Notes: generated by a model not told the origin, from the sequence alone. A stretch of DNA of 64,000 nucleotides from Gemmobacter aquarius (GCF_003060865.1 NZ_CP028918.1:1662001-1726000); one strand, 5' to 3'. Shown: positions 31,201 to 39,598, counted from the first letter of the stretch. A program made the numbers and translations.

Positions 31201-31731
31201 CAGATGCTGGAAGACACGATCGCCAAGATCAAATCGGGCGAACTCTCTGGCCTGTCCCCCATCGACGACCAATGGGCGCCGCAGATCAACCTCGGCGTGC
31301 CTGTGCTGATCCCCGAAGATTACGTGACCGACCTCGACGTGCGGCTTGGCCTTTATCGCCGCCTGTCGTCCTTGCAAACCAAGGTCGAACTCGAAGGCTT
31401 CGCCGCCGAATTGATCGACCGTTTCGGCGCATTGCCGAAAGAGGTGAACACGCTGCTCTTGATCGTCCGCATCAAGTCGATGTGCAAACGCGCAGGCATC
31501 AGCCGGCTTGATGCAGGGCCAAAGGGCGCGACCGTGCAGTTCCACAACGACAAATTCGCCAACCCCGCAGGTCTGGTCGATTTCATCAAGGCCGATCCGG
31601 CGGCAAAGGTGAACGGCAACAAGATCGTCATGCTGCGCGACTGGAAAACCGAAGGCGACCGCATCAAGGGCGCCTTCGCCATCGCCCGCGATCTGGCGGA
31701 AAAGGTGGTCAGGCCAAAGGCTAAGGCCTGA
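28282..31731 (+). CDS. mfd: transcription-repair coupling factor Mfd
   Basis: The 1149-residue Mfd removes RNA polymerase stalled at lesions and recruits UvrA. In order: UvrB-homology module (residues ~1-330), RNA-polymerase interaction domain of the CarD type (TPGDLVVHVEHGVGRYLG near 480), RecG-like motor with Walker A GDVGFGKTE near 625 and DEEQ near 728, the TRG segment DLRGAGNLLGEEQ and the C-terminal TRCF domain. Length is normal. Confidence 0.96.
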   Translation: MQTGPKILLGGAPEGYDARLLARELAKGQPVIHIARDDKRAEAMRAALAVMAPGAVVLDLPAWDCLPYDRVSPNPEISARRMATLAALADGIKGAFVLLTTLSAATQRLPARSVIRDAAFSARVGDRVDEARLKNFLVRMGFSPSSTVAEPGDYALRGGIIDIWPPGSRSPIRLDFFGDVLDGARRFDPETQRTTEKLTQIDFAPMSEVILDEAAITRFRQTYRIEFGAAGTDDPLYEAVSAGRKHQGMEHWLPFFHERLETLFDYLPDATVMLDDQLTPARLSRWEGIEDQYDARKDALSAKGRLDSVYKPCAPALLYLDDTAWEAAIAPHRAIQLSPNPQAPGPNVLDAQGRMGRSFAPERQQENISLFGALADHLKTLLQDGNVIIASWSEGARERLEGLLQDQGVSGSKRAKDFRDVAEGKGNLYLMVWALESGFTAPGLAVISEQDVLGDRLVGKPKRKRKAENFLRDADTLTPGDLVVHVEHGVGRYLGLETITALGAPHACVALEYAEGAKLYLPVENIELLSRYGHEEGLLDRLGGGAWQAKKAKLKERIREIADRLMRIAAERALRHAPILEAPHNLWEAFAARFPYTETDDQLSAIADVVADLESGRPMDRLVVGDVGFGKTEVAMRAAFVAALAGMQVAVICPTTLLARQHYRSFAERFRGFPITVRPLSRFVSQKEANATRDGLADGTVDICVGTHALLAKGIRFKSLGLLIIDEEQHFGVTHKERLKEMRSEIHVLTLTATPIPRTLQLSLAGVRDLSIIATPPVDRLAIRTYISEFDTITLREALLRERYRGGQSFIVVPRISDLPEIEEFLHTHVPECSYVIAHGQLAAGDLDERMNEFYDGKYDVLLSTTIVESGLDIPTANTMIIHRADMFGLSQLYQIRGRVGRSKTRAYCFLTTKPRAPLTPQAMKRLRLLGGLDSLGAGFNLASHDLDLRGAGNLLGEEQSGHIKEVGYELYQQMLEDTIAKIKSGELSGLSPIDDQWAPQINLGVPVLIPEDYVTDLDVRLGLYRRLSSLQTKVELEGFAAELIDRFGALPKEVNTLLLIVRIKSMCKRAGISRLDAGPKGATVQFHNDKFANPAGLVDFIKADPAAKVNGNKIVMLRDWKTEGDRIKGAFAIARDLAEKVVRPKAKA

Positions 31732-31740
31732 CCTCGGCGG

Positions 31741-32985
31741 TCAGCGCCCAGCCTTTGGCAGCCAGCGCATCAAGGCCAGATTGACCACCGAAAACGCCAG
31801 CACCCCCAGCATCAGGGGCAGGGGTGATCCGTCAAAGGCCAGCCCCACCGGCACCGCCAGCACGACCGAAAGCACCGTCGACACCGCCCCGATCACGCTT
31901 GATGCCATGCCCGCCTGATGTCCCACAGGCTCCATCGCCATGGCGTTCAGGTTGCCCATCGTCAGGCTGGTGACGAAAAACACCGAAGCCGACCACAAAA
32001 GATGCGCCCAAAAGGCAGCACCCGCAGGCCAGACGCCAAAGGCCCATGCCGCCGTCATCACCGCCGTAAACCCCGCATGCGCGACGAGCGACCGCGAGAT
32101 CATCCCGCGCATCCCCACCCGCATCACCAGACGCGCATTGATGAAAGCGGCCGTCGCCGAACACAGCGCGATCAGCGCGAACCACACGGGGAATTCATCG
32201 GCCCGCCCGAAGGTCACGTCGAAAATCGGCTGCGTCGCCGAAAGCGTGGCAAAAAGCCCCGCCAGAAACAGCGTCTGCATCGCGGTCGAGATCACCACCA
32301 CGCGGTGCGACAGCACGATCTTGAACGCCTCCCACAGCGCGGCCGCCTTCAGGGGGTGGCGGTCCTCGGGGTGGATCGTCTCGGCCTGCCGCAGCCCGAT
32401 CCACAGGCAGGACACCAGCGAGAACACGAGGAAGGCAAGGAAGATCGTCCGCCAATCGGCAACCGCGATGATGCCCGCCCCCATGAAGGGCGCGATGGCG
32501 GGCACCAGCATGAACACCATCATGGTGAACGACATGATCCGCGCCATCTCGCGCCCTTTGAACAGGTCGCGCACCAGCGCCATCGACACCACGCGCGGCC
32601 CCGCAGCGCCAAGCCCCTGCACCAGCCGCGCCAGCAGCACGGTTTCCAGCGTGGGCGCGAAATAGGCCGCGACCGCCGCCACGCAGTAAAGCACCGCACC
32701 GGCCATGATCACCGGCTTTCTGCCGAACGTGTCCGACAGCGGCCCCGCAAACAGCGTACCGATCCCCATGCCAAAGACAAAGGATGTCAGGATCAACTGC
32801 GCCGCATTGGGTGCATCCGGCGTCAACTCGGCCGCGATCTGCGGCAGGGCGGGCAGCATCGCGTCTATGGAAAACGCGATGGTGGCGAAAAGCATCGCGA
32901 TCATCGCGATGAATTCGGTCTGCCCCAGACGGGCGACAGGCGGACGGGCAGGGGCGGGGCGGGTTGTGTGTATGGTATCGCTCAT
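31741..32985 (-). CDS. Bcr/CflA-type MFS drug efflux transporter
   Basis: The 414-residue protein has 12 hydrophobic helices and the Bcr/CflA opening with AFSIDAMLPALPQIAAEL, then motif A GPLSDTFGRKPVIMAG after TM2 and RLVQGLGAAGPRVVSMALVRD in TM4. It probably exports drugs or other amphipathic small molecules by proton antiport. The true start is MSDTIHTTRP at 32985; a much longer upstream reading is spurious. Confidence 0.88.
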   Translation of the reverse strand: MSDTIHTTRPAPARPPVARLGQTEFIAMIAMLFATIAFSIDAMLPALPQIAAELTPDAPNAAQLILTSFVFGMGIGTLFAGPLSDTFGRKPVIMAGAVLYCVAAVAAYFAPTLETVLLARLVQGLGAAGPRVVSMALVRDLFKGREMARIMSFTMMVFMLVPAIAPFMGAGIIAVADWRTIFLAFLVFSLVSCLWIGLRQAETIHPEDRHPLKAAALWEAFKIVLSHRVVVISTAMQTLFLAGLFATLSATQPIFDVTFGRADEFPVWFALIALCSATAAFINARLVMRVGMRGMISRSLVAHAGFTAVMTAAWAFGVWPAGAAFWAHLLWSASVFFVTSLTMGNLNAMAMEPVGHQAGMASSVIGAVSTVLSVVLAVPVGLAFDGSPLPLMLGVLAFSVVNLALMRWLPKAGR

Positions 32986-33083
32986 CCGACCCACGTATCC
33001 ACGCGCGCCCGCGCAGGCAATCCGGCACCGGCGCACAGAGCGCCCTGCGATTTGGCCCGAAACCCGCCGCGCGAACGCGCGCG

Positions 33084-33722
33084 CTACTCTTTCGCTTTTG
33101 CGGTCAATTCGTCGATCACGCCCTGCCATAGATGCACGGGCTGCGCGCCCGAGACCACATATTGCTGCGCGATCAGGAAGGTTGGCACCGCCGTTACCCC
33201 CTTTTGTCGCGCATCCTGATCCCGCGCAAAAAGGTCGTCGCGGTCCGCATCGGTCGCCAGCAGCCGCGCCACGGCGGCAGAGTCCATGCCGACCTCGCCC
33301 GCAATCCGCGCCAGAGTGGCGTGGTCGCCGACATCCAGCCCCTCGCGCCAATGGGCGCGGAACAGGCGGGACACCATCGCCGTCTGCCGCCCCTCGATCC
33401 CGGCCCAATGGATCAGCCGGTGCGCGTCAAGGGTGTTGGGAAGATGCGCGACCTTGTCGATCTCCATCTCGGCCCCGGCCTCTTTCGCGGCCTTGGCCAC
33501 GTTCTGCATCATGGAAAGCGCCCGTTCGCGCCCGCCGAATTTGCCCGCCAGATAGTCCACATGCCCCACCCCTTCGCGCGGCATGTCGGGGTTCAGCTGG
33601 AACGGATGCCATTCGATGCGGAACGGATGATCCGCCCGGCTTTCCATCGCACGGTCCAGATGGGTCTTGCCGATGTAGCACCACGGGCAGACGATGTCGG
33701 AGAAAATATCTAAACGGATCAC
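33084..33722 (-). CDS. DsbA/FrnE-family thioredoxin-fold oxidoreductase
   Basis: The 212-residue protein starts MIRLDIFSDIVCPWCYIGK with a CPWC redox pair and no signal peptide, as in cytoplasmic FrnE-like DsbA proteins (2-hydroxychromene-2-carboxylate isomerase superfamily). The late segment GVTAVPTFLIAQQYVVSGAQP carries the cis-proline. Its start overlaps the stop of the acyl-CoA ligase by ATGA, so the two are translated together. Confidence 0.88.
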   Translation of the reverse strand: MIRLDIFSDIVCPWCYIGKTHLDRAMESRADHPFRIEWHPFQLNPDMPREGVGHVDYLAGKFGGRERALSMMQNVAKAAKEAGAEMEIDKVAHLPNTLDAHRLIHWAGIEGRQTAMVSRLFRAHWREGLDVGDHATLARIAGEVGMDSAAVARLLATDADRDDLFARDQDARQKGVTAVPTFLIAQQYVVSGAQPVHLWQGVIDELTAKAKE

Positions 33723-35206
33723 GGTACAGCCCTTTCGGCATAAAGCGCCCTCAGGGCGCGGCGGTTGAGCTTGTTGTTGGCCGAACGGGGCAGGGCGTCA
33801 ACCCGCATCCACAGCCGCGGCTGCTTCCATCGCGCAAGCGTGAGCGCGGCGCGTTCCTGCAAGGCGGCTTCGTCGGCGTCGCCTGTATGGAACCCCGCGA
33901 TCACCCGCACGCCGGGTTTCACCTCGACCTCGGTCACCGCGACCTCGGCCAGCCCCGCAAAGGCCGCTTCCACCTCCAGCGGCGACACGCGAAACCCGCC
34001 CGCATTCATCATCTCGTCGGCGCGTCCCAGATAGGAGATCGCCCCGTCTGTCGCCTGCCGCACGATATCGCCGGTCGCGAACCATTCGCCCCGATACCGC
34101 GCCTGTGTCGCCGCCTCGTCGCCCAGATAGCCCAGCATCAGCCCCGGATCGCTGCGATGCACCGCCAGAACCCCTTCACCCTCCACGGCATCGAGCACCA
34201 TCACCCTCCGCCCGTCTTGCGGATAACCCGCAGCCCCCCGTGGCGCGGGCCGAAGGGGTGAACCGGAAACAAAGGTCGAACACTCCGACATGCCCAGCGC
34301 CTCGTGCACATCCGTCCCGGTCCGCGCCCGCCATTCGTCGGCCAGCGCCACCGGCATCGACTCGCCCGCCACCAGCGCGTGGCGCAGGCGCGGCAGCGCG
34401 GGCAAAGCCCCCCGCAGCACCTGCCGCACCACGCCGGGGGCGGCGGCAAAAATCGTCGCATCGAAGCGTTTGAGCAAAAGCCCCAGCGCCTCGACCGGCA
34501 CGCCCGCCGCAGGCACCAATGCAGTCGCGCCCACCGTCCACGGGTCCATCAGCCCCGTGCCCAGCGTATAGGTCCAGTTCATCGCCCCCGCATGCAGCAG
34601 GCGGTCGGCCTCGGCCAAGCCCTCCCAGCCCTGATGCATCATCCGACGCGCCCAGATCGCACGGTGCGCGTGGCCCACCGCCATCGACCGCCCGCTGGTG
34701 CCGCTGGTAAAGACCACGTAGCCCAGCCGTTCCGGATCGCCCATGGCCCAGTCGCAGGGCGGCAGCGCCTCCATCGCCAGCACGTCGCGCGCCGCCATGA
34801 CGGGGCAGGGCAGCGGGTCGGGCAGTGCCACGCCGTCCTCGGCCACGATCAGCGCAGGCCCGATACCCCCCGCCATCCGCGTGATCTCGGCCACCGTCAG
34901 TGCGGCCGAGGTCGGCACCGGCACCAGCCCCGCCGCGATCGCCCCCAGAAACAGCACAGGGAATGCGACGCCGTTGCCCACCCGCATCAGCACGCGGTCG
35001 CCCGGCTGCAGACCCCGCGCCAAAAGCCCCGTCCCGCAGCCCCGCGCTGCCGCTTCCAGCCGCGCGTAACTCCACCGCTCGGCACCCGTTTCGCGCAACA
35101 CCTGCAGCGCAATCTTGTCGGGCAGGCGCGCGGCACTGTCGCCCAGCACATGACGGGCGAGGTTGAAGGGCGCGGGGCAGGGGTCGGCGGGCGGGGTGAC
35201 TGTCAT
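33719..35206 (-). CDS. AMP-forming acyl-CoA synthetase (benzoate-CoA ligase-like)
   Basis: The 495-residue ANL-superfamily enzyme activates a carboxylic acid to its CoA thioester. Motifs seen are the P-loop VFTSGTSGRSMAVGHAH, YxxSE-like ALGMSECSTF, and WFATGDIVR with the late YLGRADEMMNAGGFRVSP hinge. Its overall pattern is closest to benzoate/acetoacetate-type ligases. The catalytic Lys expected near the C-terminus is present in SANNKLNRRALR. It is divergent from the XRE-cupin regulator over 64 bp and overlaps the FrnE gene. Confidence 0.82.
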   Translation of the reverse strand: MTVTPPADPCPAPFNLARHVLGDSAARLPDKIALQVLRETGAERWSYARLEAAARGCGTGLLARGLQPGDRVLMRVGNGVAFPVLFLGAIAAGLVPVPTSAALTVAEITRMAGGIGPALIVAEDGVALPDPLPCPVMAARDVLAMEALPPCDWAMGDPERLGYVVFTSGTSGRSMAVGHAHRAIWARRMMHQGWEGLAEADRLLHAGAMNWTYTLGTGLMDPWTVGATALVPAAGVPVEALGLLLKRFDATIFAAAPGVVRQVLRGALPALPRLRHALVAGESMPVALADEWRARTGTDVHEALGMSECSTFVSGSPLRPAPRGAAGYPQDGRRVMVLDAVEGEGVLAVHRSDPGLMLGYLGDEAATQARYRGEWFATGDIVRQATDGAISYLGRADEMMNAGGFRVSPLEVEAAFAGLAEVAVTEVEVKPGVRVIAGFHTGDADEAALQERAALTLARWKQPRLWMRVDALPRSANNKLNRRALRALYAERAVP

Positions 35207-35270
35207 GGTCTCCGTTCTAACGCAGCCCTCCACGGTTGCAAGCAAGCGCGCCGCCCTGTAAGGGCCTGCC

Positions 35271-35894
35271 ATGGCCGGAAGCGACCCCAAATCCATGATC
35301 CGCATCGCCCGCGAAAGCGGAGACGAGACGCCTGCGCTTCCGCTCGATCTTGGTTTGCGCGTGCGCGAATTGCGAAAAGCCAAGGGCTGGACGCTGGAAC
35401 AGGCCGCCGTGCAGGCAGGGCTCGCCCGCTCGACCTTGTCCAAGATCGAAAACGGCCAGATGTCGCCCACCTACGAGGCGTTGAAAAAGCTGGCCGAGGG
35501 CCTGTCGATTTCGGTGCCACAGCTGTTTACCCCGCCGTCGCGCGCGCAGGTTTCGGGCCGGATGACCACCACCAAGGCGGGCGAGGGGGCAGGTCACGCA
35601 ACCGCCACCTACGAGCACGAACTTCTTGCCGCCCAGATGTCGCGCAAGCAGATGCTGCCCTATCGCGCCCGCATCCGTGCCCGCGATGTTGCCGAATTCA
35701 ACGGCTGGGTCCGTCACGACGGCGAGGAATTCCTGTACGTCCTGACCGGCGTTGTCCGGCTTTACACCGAATTTTACGAACCCGTAGACCTGCGACGCGG
35801 CGACAGCGCCTATTACGACGCCAGCATGGGCCACAACGTCATCAGCTTGTCGGATGAGGATGCGACGATCCTCTGGGTCACCTCGCTGGTCTAG
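35271..35894 (+). CDS. XRE-family regulator with C-terminal cupin domain
   Basis: The 207-residue protein has an HTH_3 domain (LGLRVRELRKAKGWTLEQAA, LARSTLSKIENGQMSPTYEAL) and a C-terminal cupin sensor domain (HDGEEFLYVLTGVVRLYTE). This family often controls the adjacent metabolic gene, here the divergent acyl-CoA ligase 64 bp away, so it is the likely regulator of the ligase-FrnE pair. Its stop shares CTAG with the convergent Cys-rich gene. Confidence 0.87.
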   Translation: MAGSDPKSMIRIARESGDETPALPLDLGLRVRELRKAKGWTLEQAAVQAGLARSTLSKIENGQMSPTYEALKKLAEGLSISVPQLFTPPSRAQVSGRMTTTKAGEGAGHATATYEHELLAAQMSRKQMLPYRARIRARDVAEFNGWVRHDGEEFLYVLTGVVRLYTEFYEPVDLRRGDSAYYDASMGHNVISLSDEDATILWVTSLV

Positions 35895-36427
35895 ATCGCA
35901 GTGCTTCGGCCGGCTCCATCCGGTCCGTCGTCGCCGATGTCCATGCCCTCCGGCACATCGATCGCTGCCCCGGCATCCTGACCCGGATCGTTCCCTGCCG
36001 ATCCGACAACCCGATCCGAAGGACCACCCCCGACATCGCCGATCGCCCTCTGGCAGGCATCGGCGCAGGCGCGGCAGGCTTCCGCGCAGATGCGGCAATG
36101 GTCGTGCATGGTGGCGTGGCGCTCGCATTCCTCGGCGCACAGGTGGCAGGCCGTGGCGCAAACCGACAGCATCTGCGCGATCAACTGCGCGTTCGATCCC
36201 GTCCGCCGCGTCGCCAAAAGCCCCGTGGTCGCGCAAATATCGGCGCAATCGAGGCACAGCCGCACGCATTGGCGCAACCTCTCGACCATGTCCTCGGCCA
36301 GACAGGCATCGGCGCAACTGGTGCAGGTCTGCGCGCAGGACAGGGTTTCTTCGATGGCCGCGATCAGCAGATTGGCGGTGCCGCCCTTCACATCGGGATG
36401 GGCGGCGATGATCTCTTCTACGCGCAT
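35891..36427 (-). CDS. Cys-rich four-helix-bundle copper-binding protein (DUF326/Csp-like)
   Basis: The 178-residue protein packs many cysteines and histidines into its first ~125 residues in repeated CxxC/CxxxC spacing on predicted helices (CAQTCTSCADAC, CVRLCLDCADIC, CATACHLCAEEC, HCRICAEACRACADAC). This is the pattern of copper-storage Csp/DUF326 proteins. No signal peptide is seen, so it would be the cytosolic type. The last ~50 residues are an Asp/Gly-rich low-complexity tail that is not part of the family. Stop overlaps that of the XRE gene. Confidence 0.82.
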   Translation of the reverse strand: MRVEEIIAAHPDVKGGTANLLIAAIEETLSCAQTCTSCADACLAEDMVERLRQCVRLCLDCADICATTGLLATRRTGSNAQLIAQMLSVCATACHLCAEECERHATMHDHCRICAEACRACADACQRAIGDVGGGPSDRVVGSAGNDPGQDAGAAIDVPEGMDIGDDGPDGAGRSTAI

Positions 36428-36497
36428 GGGTCGGCTCCTCTGGCGGGTTTGTTCCGGTCAACGCCGCCCCCGCCCCCCTGTTCCGCGCAAATGCAAG

Positions 36498-36521
36498 GGG
36501 CCGGACATAGCTGTCCGGCCC
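36498..36521. terminator. hairpin terminator between the entericidin and DUF326 genes
   Basis: GGGCCGGACA and TGTCCGGCCC form a perfect 10-bp stem with a TAGC loop, followed by TTT on the plus strand. It lies 23 bp past the entericidin stop on the minus strand. Confidence 0.7.
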
Positions 36522-36543
36522 TTTGGCATCGCTGGAAACCGGT

Positions 36544-36666
36544 TCAGCCGCCGAACCAGCCCTGCACGGTCTGGGCACCTTGCGACACATCCTGCCCCAC
36601 ACCCGAAACCGTGTTGCAACCCGTCAGGGCCGCAGCCAGCATCCCGATAAGCACGATCTTCTTCAT
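36544..36666 (-). CDS. entericidin-like small lipoprotein
   Basis: This 40-residue protein reads MKKIVLIGMLAAALTGCNTV followed by SGVGQDVSQGAQTVQGWFGG. It has a lipobox LTGC and the short hydrophilic tail of EcnA/EcnB entericidins, membrane lipoproteins linked to stress and cell-lysis control. Only one member is present, so an antidote/toxin pair cannot be argued. AGGA lies before the start. The YejA-like gene ends 7 bp upstream. Confidence 0.8.
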   Translation of the reverse strand: MKKIVLIGMLAAALTGCNTVSGVGQDVSQGAQTVQGWFGG

Positions 36667-36673
36667 CCTGTCC

Positions 36674-38497
36674 TCACTCCTCATACCACCAGACATCCGG
36701 CTGCCAGCCCGGCCAGTCGCCATAGATCGGCAAGCGGTCGGGGTGGCGCAGGCCCTTGGCATAGGCCAGCCGTGACACGTCCGAATACCAGATCGGTATG
36801 ACATAGCGCCCCGAGGTCAAGACACGATCCAGTGCCTCGACATGGGCGTCGAACTCGGCAGGGTCCGCCGCCGCAAGCATCCCCGCGATCAGCGCCTCGG
36901 CTGCGGGGGAATTCATCCCCATCCAGTTGCGCGATCCGGGTTCGGTGATGCCCGCAGCACCCCAGTAAAGCGTCTGCTCGTTGCCCGGCGACAGCGACAA
37001 AGACCGCACGTAATGCGTCATGTCGAAATCGTAATTCGTCGTCCGTTCCTTGTATTGCGCCGAATCGACGGTGGTTACCCGCGCGTCGATGCCCAGCCGC
37101 TTGAGCGCCTCGACATAGATGGTCGCGGCATTGATGATGTCATCGGCCCCGTTCGTGATCAGGATCTCGAAGCTGAACGGTTCTCCCGCAGCGTTCTGCA
37201 ACACACCATCCGTCACCGTCCAGCCGGCCGCCTCCAGCAGCTTGGTCGCCGCCCGCACGTTCTTGCGGTTCGGCTCGGTGCCATCCGAAGCGGGCAGGGT
37301 GTACCCCTCGATCGCGCCGGGCAGCAGACCGGCCTTGAACGGCTCAAGCAACTCGGCCACGCGCGCTTGGGCGGGCGCACCCGCCTGCATCCCCAGCGTG
37401 GAATTGCCGAAATAGCTGGTGATCCGCGGCGGGATGCCCCCGTTCAGCGTCTTGTTCACCAGCTCGAAGTTGAACGCATAGGTCAGCGCCTCGCGCACCC
37501 GCCAATCGGCAAACATCGGCTTTCGGGTGTTGAACACAAACCCTTCGATCCCCGAGGGGCGCCGATGCGGGATCACCTCTTTGATGACCTTGCCTTCGGT
37601 CACCGCCGGAAAGTTGTAATTCTGCTCCCATTTCACCGGATTGGTCTCGCGCCAGCTGGTGATATCGCCGGCCTTGAACGCCTCGAACACCACGCCGGCA
37701 TCGCCGAAGTATTCAAAGCGCACCTCGTCGAGGTTATAAAGCCCGCGGTTGAAAGGCAGATCCTTGCCCCACCAGTCGGGATTGCGCTTGTAAGCGATCG
37801 ATTTGCCCGGATCCACCGAGTCCACCACATAAGGCCCCGACCCGATGACCGGATCGAGCGTTGATGCGGTGAAATCCTTGCCCTCCCACTGGGCCTTTTT
37901 CAGCACTGGCCTGAGGCCGAGGATCAGCGGCAACTCGCGGTCGGCTGTGTTGAAGGTGAATTTCACCGAACGCTCGCCCGTCACCTCGGTCTTGGCGATC
38001 TTTTTCCATGCGGTAGCGTAGCGCGGCTGCCCGAGCGTGCCGAGCGTCTCGAACGACCAGACCACATCTTCGACCGTCACGGGTGATCCGTCAGAGAATC
38101 GGGCCGCGGAATTGATCGTGAATTCCACCCAATTGCGCGCTTCATCGGTCCGAATCGACTCGGCCAACAGACCATAAAGCGTGAATGGCTCGTCAATAGA
38201 GCGGCCCATCAAAGTTTCGACCGTGTAGCCGGTGATCCCGCTCGGCGCGATTCCGTTCACGATAAAGGGATTGAGCGAATCGAACCCGCCACTCTCGCCG
38301 AAGATAATCTTTCCCCCCTTCGGTGCGTCGGGGTTGGCATAGGGCAGCGACACAAAATCAGGGGGCAAAGCCGGTTCGCCATACATAGCTATGCCATGCC
38401 GGGGCGCGGTGTCCTGTGCCGAAGCCACCGCGACACAACCCCAAAGTGATACGGCCACCGCCGCCCCGCGCATCGCTTGAAAAACGACCTGTCTCAT
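36674..38497 (-). CDS. YejA-type periplasmic peptide-binding protein (ABC transporter)
   Basis: The 607-residue protein has a signal peptide (cleavage near VASAQDTAP) and the family 5 solute-binding fold with the YejA-like opening MYGEPALPPDFVSLPYANPDAPKGG, written here as two parts MYGEPALPPD and FVSLPYANPDAPKGG, then KIIFGESGGFDSLNPF. YejA homologues bind oligopeptides including microcin-C-like compounds. No permease or ATPase genes adjoin it, so it must partner with proteins encoded elsewhere or function alone. Confidence 0.88.
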   Translation of the reverse strand: MRQVVFQAMRGAAVAVSLWGCVAVASAQDTAPRHGIAMYGEPALPPDFVSLPYANPDAPKGGKIIFGESGGFDSLNPFIVNGIAPSGITGYTVETLMGRSIDEPFTLYGLLAESIRTDEARNWVEFTINSAARFSDGSPVTVEDVVWSFETLGTLGQPRYATAWKKIAKTEVTGERSVKFTFNTADRELPLILGLRPVLKKAQWEGKDFTASTLDPVIGSGPYVVDSVDPGKSIAYKRNPDWWGKDLPFNRGLYNLDEVRFEYFGDAGVVFEAFKAGDITSWRETNPVKWEQNYNFPAVTEGKVIKEVIPHRRPSGIEGFVFNTRKPMFADWRVREALTYAFNFELVNKTLNGGIPPRITSYFGNSTLGMQAGAPAQARVAELLEPFKAGLLPGAIEGYTLPASDGTEPNRKNVRAATKLLEAAGWTVTDGVLQNAAGEPFSFEILITNGADDIINAATIYVEALKRLGIDARVTTVDSAQYKERTTNYDFDMTHYVRSLSLSPGNEQTLYWGAAGITEPGSRNWMGMNSPAAEALIAGMLAAADPAEFDAHVEALDRVLTSGRYVIPIWYSDVSRLAYAKGLRHPDRLPIYGDWPGWQPDVWWYEE

Positions 38498-38574
38498 ACC
38501 GGCAACAATCCCTCGCGGTGTTTTAGCGTTCCGGCAAGCCTAAGCGCCTGTCACGGCAGTTTCAAACTTTTAAC

Positions 38575-38603
38575 TTGGCCGCCGCGCGCAGGCGGCGTAT
38601 ATA
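38575..38603 (+). promoter_or_regulatory. sigma-70-type promoter for the candidate sRNA
   Basis: TTGGCC (38575-38580) and TATATA (38598-38603) are separated by exactly 17 bp. Transcription would start near 38610. No protein gene lies between this promoter and the terminator at 38657. Confidence 0.6.
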
Positions 38604-38608
38604 GGGTG

Positions 38609-38684
38609 CACTGCTCGATAGGTTTCTTGCCTGTATGAAACCTGCCTCAATAACTTAACGCCGGCCTCGTGCCGGCGTTTTTTT
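38609..38684 (+). ncRNA. candidate intergenic small RNA, ~75 nt
   Basis: A promoter-like sequence, a 7-bp hairpin (AGGTTTC at 38620 with GAAACCT at 38637) and a strong intrinsic terminator lie in order within the 327-bp gap between the YejA-like gene and bdhA. The single-stranded stretch CCTGCCTC between the hairpins could pair with a ribosome binding site. The start is estimated from the promoter. I do not recognise a known family, and an unannotated leader of bdhA is excluded by the terminator. Confidence 0.5.
38657..38684 (+). terminator. intrinsic terminator of the candidate sRNA
   Basis: AACGCCGGC pairs with GCCGGCGTT around a CTCGT loop and runs into seven T. No plus-strand coding gene ends upstream, so it belongs to an RNA started in this gap. 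Confidence 0.85.
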
Positions 38685-38824
38685 ATGCCCGAAGCGCAGC
38701 CATCCGGTCGGCATCTGCCCAATCCCCATGCAATCCGCGAACCCTCCGCGCAGGCCCTTGGCGCTGGATTTCGCACCCGCAGCATGTCATCCTCGCTGCA
38801 AAGCAGCATGACGCGAGGCCCCCC

Positions 38825-39598
38825 ATGACCCTCTTTGGCAAGACCGCCATCATCACCGGCTCGAATTCCGGCATCGGCCTTGGCGTTGCCGAAGAACTGG
38901 CCCGCGCCGGTGCGGATGTGGTGCTGAACAGTTTCACCGACCGCCCCGAAGACCACGCGCTTGCCGCGCGCATCGGCTCGAACTACGGCGTCAAGGCGCG
39001 CTACATCGCAGCCGACATGTCCAGGGGCACCGATTGCCGCGCCCTGGTCGAGCGGGCAGGCGGCTGCGACATCCTCGTGAACAACGCAGGTATCCAGTTC
39101 GTCGCCCCCGTCGAGGAATTCCCGACCGAGAAATGGGACCAGATCATCGCGATCAACCTGTCTTCGGCCTTTCACACCAGCGCCGCCGCCTTGCCCTTCA
39201 TGCGGGCCAAGGGCTGGGGCCGCATCGTCAACATCGCCTCGGCCCACGGGCTGACCGCAAGCCCGTTCAAATCGGCCTATATCGCCGCCAAACACGGGGT
39301 GGTCGGCCTGTCCAAGACCGTGGCCCTCGAAACCGCGGGGCAGGGCATCACCTGCAACGCCATCTGCCCCGGCTATGTGCTCACCCCGTTGGTCGAGGCG
39401 CAGATCCCCGACCAGATGAAGGTGCATGACATGGACCGCGAAACGGTGATCCGCGAGGTGATGCTGCAGCGCCAACCGTCGCGCCAATTCGCCACCACAT
39501 CGCAGATCGGTGGCACAACGGTCTTCCTGTGCTCGGAAGCCGCCGACCAGATCACCGGCACAACGATCAGTGTCGACGGCGGCTGGACGGCGTTGTAG
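38825..39598 (+). CDS. bdhA: 3-hydroxybutyrate dehydrogenase
   Basis: The 257-residue short-chain dehydrogenase interconverts D-3-hydroxybutyrate and acetoacetate with NAD, in turnover of polyhydroxybutyrate. It has TGSNSGIGLG, NNAGIQ, the catalytic YIAAKHG preceded by NIASAHGL, and late segments NAICPGYVLTPLVEAQIP and QPSRQF characteristic of BdhA rather than general SDRs. A multi-hairpin repeat starts immediately after the stop. Confidence 0.9.
   Translation: MTLFGKTAIITGSNSGIGLGVAEELARAGADVVLNSFTDRPEDHALAARIGSNYGVKARYIAADMSRGTDCRALVERAGGCDILVNNAGIQFVAPVEEFPTEKWDQIIAINLSSAFHTSAAALPFMRAKGWGRIVNIASAHGLTASPFKSAYIAAKHGVVGLSKTVALETAGQGITCNAICPGYVLTPLVEAQIPDQMKVHDMDRETVIREVMLQRQPSRQFATTSQIGGTTVFLCSEAADQITGTTISVDGGWTAL

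Noticed and set aside
36544..36666. Entericidin toxin-antidote pair
   Set aside because: Only one lipoprotein gene is present.
38635..38658. 7-codon ORF (MKPASIT) in the candidate sRNA
   Set aside because: No ribosome site at proper spacing and it overlaps the hairpin; more likely chance.
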